DNA from: Symbiodinium natans
Lineage: Eukaryota; Sar; Dinophyceae; Suessiales; Symbiodiniaceae
DNA length: 64,000 bases
Assembly: GCA_905221605.1 (NCBI GenBank)
Contig: CAJNDS010002180.1
Span: 454,501 to 518,500, forward strand
Reading direction: 5' to 3'
Part shown: in pieces, positions 61,257-64,000 of the stretch
Position numbering within the stretch: the first letter of the stretch is position 1
Layout: each line of letters opens with the position of its first letter
The notes under the pieces: model-generated
Told to the model about the DNA's origin: nothing
Databases searched by the model: none
What the model saw: only the letters and a program-made list of their open reading frames with translations
Program-made: the position numbers and the translations under genes

Positions 61257-62268
61257 TATGGCGACAGCGCTACTAGGTCAGTCCTTAGGTCCAGGTCCTA
61301 CAACCCCTTTGGGGCTAGGATTTGGGTTGGCTTTGTCGGGCGTGAGGTCTAAACTCAACCAAAAACTCATCTGCCTTTAGAACCTTTAGCCTAAGAGCTG
61401 GAATCCGCAACAAAACCACCGTCAAGGGCCCATGGTAGCTCCTTTATGCCCAAATCCCAAACCCCTTAAAATCCCCAGCCCTCAGCCCCGAAACCCTGAA
61501 GCCAACAAACACAGGCCCTAGCCCACCGCTGCGCTGAGCTGGACACAGAGACTTCCCTGGCAGCGCTGGAGGCTCCTCCGGACAGTCGGGCCAGGGTTCG
61601 CGAACGGCTTGGAACACTGAAGCCCTTAGGGTTTGGGGTTTCGGGTTTGGGGTTTAGGGTTTTAGGGTTTGGGGGTTTAGGGTTTAGGGTGAAGGGTAGA
61701 GGGTTTGGGTAGGGAATGGCTTTTTGTTTGGATTGGGGGCTTTCAGGGGTTTAGGGCCGCAAGGTTGATGCGCTTCTGTTACAAGAGCTCTTGGGCGGCA
61801 AAGTAGTTCCTCTTTCCGATGCAGCTTAAGAGAAAGTGTCTAGACTGTCAAGGAAGCCATTTATACAGATGACGTTAGAGATGACATTGATCTCAGACAA
61901 CTCTCAGTTGTTCCAGGAAGGGTTTTGTGTGTTCGGGCACCGGATTTGTGGTTCAGGGTCTTAGGATAAAGAATGTCTTCACTAGCCTTCCGAAGTCTTG
62001 AGGACCCCTGCCACAGGAGCCAAGAATGTTCAACATTGTCCCGTGCAAGCCCTTATATGCACTAGACTGCCCAAAATACCCGTTTTAATCAAATAGGTCT
62101 CTCGTCTAGAGCAGTAGCGAAGGGTTTAACCCAAAACCCTCAACCCTCAACCCTCAACCCTCAACCCTAAACCCTACAGGAACCCAACCTGGGAACTGCG
62201 GAACTGCCCCTGGGCAAGGCCATCGGCCAGCTGCTGCCGGAGAGCCCCGCGCGTTTCTCAATATCTCG
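61257..62268 (+). CDS. Six-exon phase-compatible chain, uncharacterised protein
   Basis: Exons proposed at 61257-61276, 61390-61420, 61515-61595, 61844-61921, 61986-62027 and 62180-62268. Every piece is AG to GT and phase holds at all five joins. Segments: YGDSAT; LRAGIRNKTT; ALAHRCAELDTETSLAALEA then PPDSRAR; TVKEAIYTDDVRDDIDLRQL then SVVPGR; PSEVLRTPATGAKN; EPNLGTAELPLGKAIGQLLP then ESPARFSIS. Introns would be 58-248 bases. The sixth exon sits between CCCTCAA/CCCTAAA and TTTAGGG tracts. Composition is that of a soluble, mildly acidic protein. The first exon could instead run to 61346. Family not recognised. Confidence 0.55.
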
Positions 62269-62289
62269 GTACCGCGGCCGAAGACCCTG

Positions 62290-62700
62290 ACCGGGGTTTG
62301 GGGTTTAGGGTTTAGGGTTTAGGGTTCAGGGTTTAGGGTTCAGGGTTCAGGGTTTTGGGTTTTGGGTTTAGGACCCTAAGCCTCGGAAGCCCAAGACCCC
62401 AAAACCTGAAGACCCTCCTAATCTAAGTCCTACACCCCGAACCCCCCTTGAGAGGAAGTGGTGGCTGTCAGAAGGTTTAGGGTTTATAGTTCAGAGTTTA
62501 GGGTCTATAGGGTTAAAACCCAACAGGTTGGACCCTACCTATGACCCTAGTTACGATTGCCCGTCAGAGTTCCTGACAAACCCAAACCCCCCTGACAAGT
62601 ATCCATACAGCCTCAAGTGCACCCTAACAAAAAGGGTTTAGGGCTGGGGGTTTAGGGTTTAGGGTCCTAAAACTCCAACAGGTTGGACCCTCTCTGCGCG
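62290..62700. repeat. G-rich heptamers and a short duplicated motif
   Basis: CCAACAGGTTGGACCCT recurs in near-identical form at about 62520 and 62673, with heptamer tracts between. No coding island supported. Confidence 0.6.
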
Positions 62701-62712
62701 CTGCTGCTGCAG

Positions 62713-62763
62713 CGCTTGAGGGGGCCGGTGGGCGGCGATGCCGCGCGCTGTGCGGAGGCACTC
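62713..62763 (+). CDS. Exon candidate
   Basis: Seventeen codons between CTGCTGCAG and GTTTCAGGG: RLRGPVGGDAARCAEAL. The frame is open upstream (LCALLLQ). Confidence 0.6.
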
Positions 62764-63089
62764 GTTTCAGGGTTGAGGGTTTGGAGTTTAGAGTTTAGGG
62801 TTTAGGGTTTAATTAGGGTTTAGGGTTTCATAACGGTTTAGGGTGTAGGATGTAGGGTTTAGTTGATTGTTTGCAAGTATGCAGCGGTAGCAGTACGGTG
62901 CATACCTCAAGTGAGGGCAGAATCTACAATTTGCTGAAGACCCTGCCCCTGAAAAAAAGAAACCAACGAGATGAATAATATTAGTCCCCATATTGCCCTT
63001 GTTCGGAAGTTGTTGTTGACTTTTGAGTGGTTCTTAATCAAAGTTCTGGTAAACCCTCCACCCTGGCACCTGAAAAGCAGGCTTAGACC

Positions 63090-63127
63090 TTGGGATATTC
63101 TCCCTTATACTAACAGTCCTTAGTAGG
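63090..63127. mobile_element. Family A element, left half only
   Basis: TTGGGATATTCTCCC, then ACTAACAGTCCTTAGTAGG, passing straight into heptamers. Confidence 0.6.
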
Positions 63128-63250
63128 GTTTAAGGTTTAGGGTTTAGGGTTTAGGGTTTGGGGAGGTAGCTATATCCCTAAACCCTAAGCCCCAATGTGA
63201 TCCCAAAGTGTAACCTGTTTAAGCAGCTCTTAGTATAGGTTTGAACGCAG

Positions 63251-63278
63251 ACCCCCAAAACAGGCTTCCGTCTGCCAG
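63251..63278 (+). CDS. Microexon candidate
   Basis: Between GAACGCAG and GTCGGG: TPKTGFRLP plus one base. Confidence 0.4.
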
Positions 63279-63293
63279 GTCGGGCTCCTTGAG

Positions 63294-63339
63294 TTGAGAT
63301 GTTCCCCCTTATTCTAACAGCTCCTTAGTAGTCCTTAGT
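63294..63339. mobile_element. Family A element, left half only
   Basis: TTGAGATGTTCCCCCTTATT, then CTAACAGCTCCTTAGTAG. Confidence 0.6.
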
Positions 63340-63535
63340 AGCTGACTGAGTACACTTTGCACTTTTTGGGGTACTATTAATCCCCTACAGAACTGAAAGT
63401 GTACGTCTTTTTGGGGCTTATAAACTGAGCAACCAAGTAGTGATTATAGCTACTCTTAAACCTTAAACCCTAAAAGCCTAAAGCCCCGAACCTTAAAGCT
63501 TCAACCCTAAACCGCAGCTAACAGACACTCAAGGA

Positions 63536-63635
63536 TTGGGATGTTCCCCTTATTCTAACAGTCCTGAATACGGATTCTAGGAGGGGATTTCTGTAATCCC
63601 TACAAAGGACTGCCTGTATAAGGGGAACATCCCAA
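63536..63635. mobile_element. Family A element, complete
   Basis: TTGGGATGTTCCCC to GGGGAACATCCCAA with paired arms. Confidence 0.75.
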
Positions 63636-63639
63636 CCTT

Positions 63640-64000
63640 AGAACCCGAAACCCGAAACCCGCAAACCTAAACCCTAAACCCTATAAACCCCAAACCCTAA
63701 ACCCGAAACCCTAAACCCTCAACCCTAAACCCTTAGCCCTAAACCCAAACCCTAAACCCTAAGCCCTAAACCCTAAACCCTACAATCCGCTCTAAACCCC
63801 TAAACCCAAAACCCTAAGCCCTAAACAATAAAAACCCCGAAGCCCTAATCCCGAAACCCTAAACCCTAAACCCTAAACCCTGTAAACCCTAACCCCTAAG
63901 CCCTAAACCCTAAACCCCAAAATCCGCTCTAAAACCCTAAACCCTAAACCCTAAGCCCTGAACAAAAAAAAACCCGAAACCCTAAACCCTAAACCCTAAA
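63640..64000. repeat. Degenerate CCCTAAA tract running off the window
   Basis: Mixed heptamers with a repeated AATCCGCTCTAAA. No gene seen. Confidence 0.95.

Noticed and set aside
1-64000. Reading the window as a chromosome end
   Set aside because: Telomere-type arrays occur in both orientations throughout, each flanked by other sequence; none forms a terminal one-way array.
1-64000. Eimeria-type coccidian as the source
   Set aside because: The same heptamer is common there, but CAG repeats and long homopolymeric-amino-acid exons are absent and the exon candidates are much shorter; kept only as a less likely alternative.

Overview
No prokaryotic gene, rRNA, tRNA or CRISPR array is visible. 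The window is eukaryotic nuclear DNA dominated by a telomere-type heptamer, TTTAGGG on one strand and CCCTAAA on the other, scattered in both orientations from end to end in short perfect runs and longer degenerate tracts. Between these tracts lie islands of about 30-150 bases with balanced to high GC and mostly G or C at third codon positions. Many islands can be read as plus-strand exons: an AG at the left edge, an open frame, and a GT at the right edge. Exons of tens of bases, introns of a few hundred bases, high third-position GC and the TTTAGGG heptamer together suggest a dinoflagellate, perhaps of Symbiodiniaceae type. A chromerid, or a coccidian of the Eimeria type (also rich in this heptamer), is less likely: the CAG repeats typical of Eimeria are absent.

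Layout. 0-7.4 kb: heptamer tracts, small exon candidates, several miniature inverted-repeat elements. 7.4-8.1 kb: an AT desert. 8.1-24.7 kb: exon candidates every 0.3-0.6 kb. 24.8-26.06 kb: an inverted-repeat-bounded element carrying a minisatellite. 26.5-28.5 kb: GC-rich diverged repeats and a subtelomere-like duplication. 28.7-38.3 kb: exon candidates, a nested transposon pair and microsatellites. 38.3-39.5 kb: a long heptamer array. 39.7-54.5 kb: exon candidates, including a phase-consistent six-exon model for a tail-anchored membrane protein (43230-44310). 54.8-55.3 kb: an AT-rich insert. 55.9-63.3 kb: exon candidates, including another six-exon chain (61257-62268). 63.5-64 kb: an inverted-repeat element followed by degenerate heptamers.

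The main observation is structural. An exon island usually has a CCCTAAA tract upstream and a TTTAGGG tract downstream, so the intervening introns begin G-rich and end C-rich and could fold on themselves. At about fifteen islands the GT that would start the intron is the GT of GTTTAGGG itself. At least eight families of short inverted-repeat elements occupy the same spacers, and some lie directly against an exon edge. This is what one would expect if introns here were made or enlarged by repeat-bearing mobile elements.

Limits: exon calls were made by eye. AG and GT are frequent, GC-rich sequence is often open in several frames, and the CCCTAAA-island-TTTAGGG arrangement looks the same on both strands. 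Individual exon calls therefore carry modest confidence. Products are named only where a family resemblance is visible, and there always tentatively.
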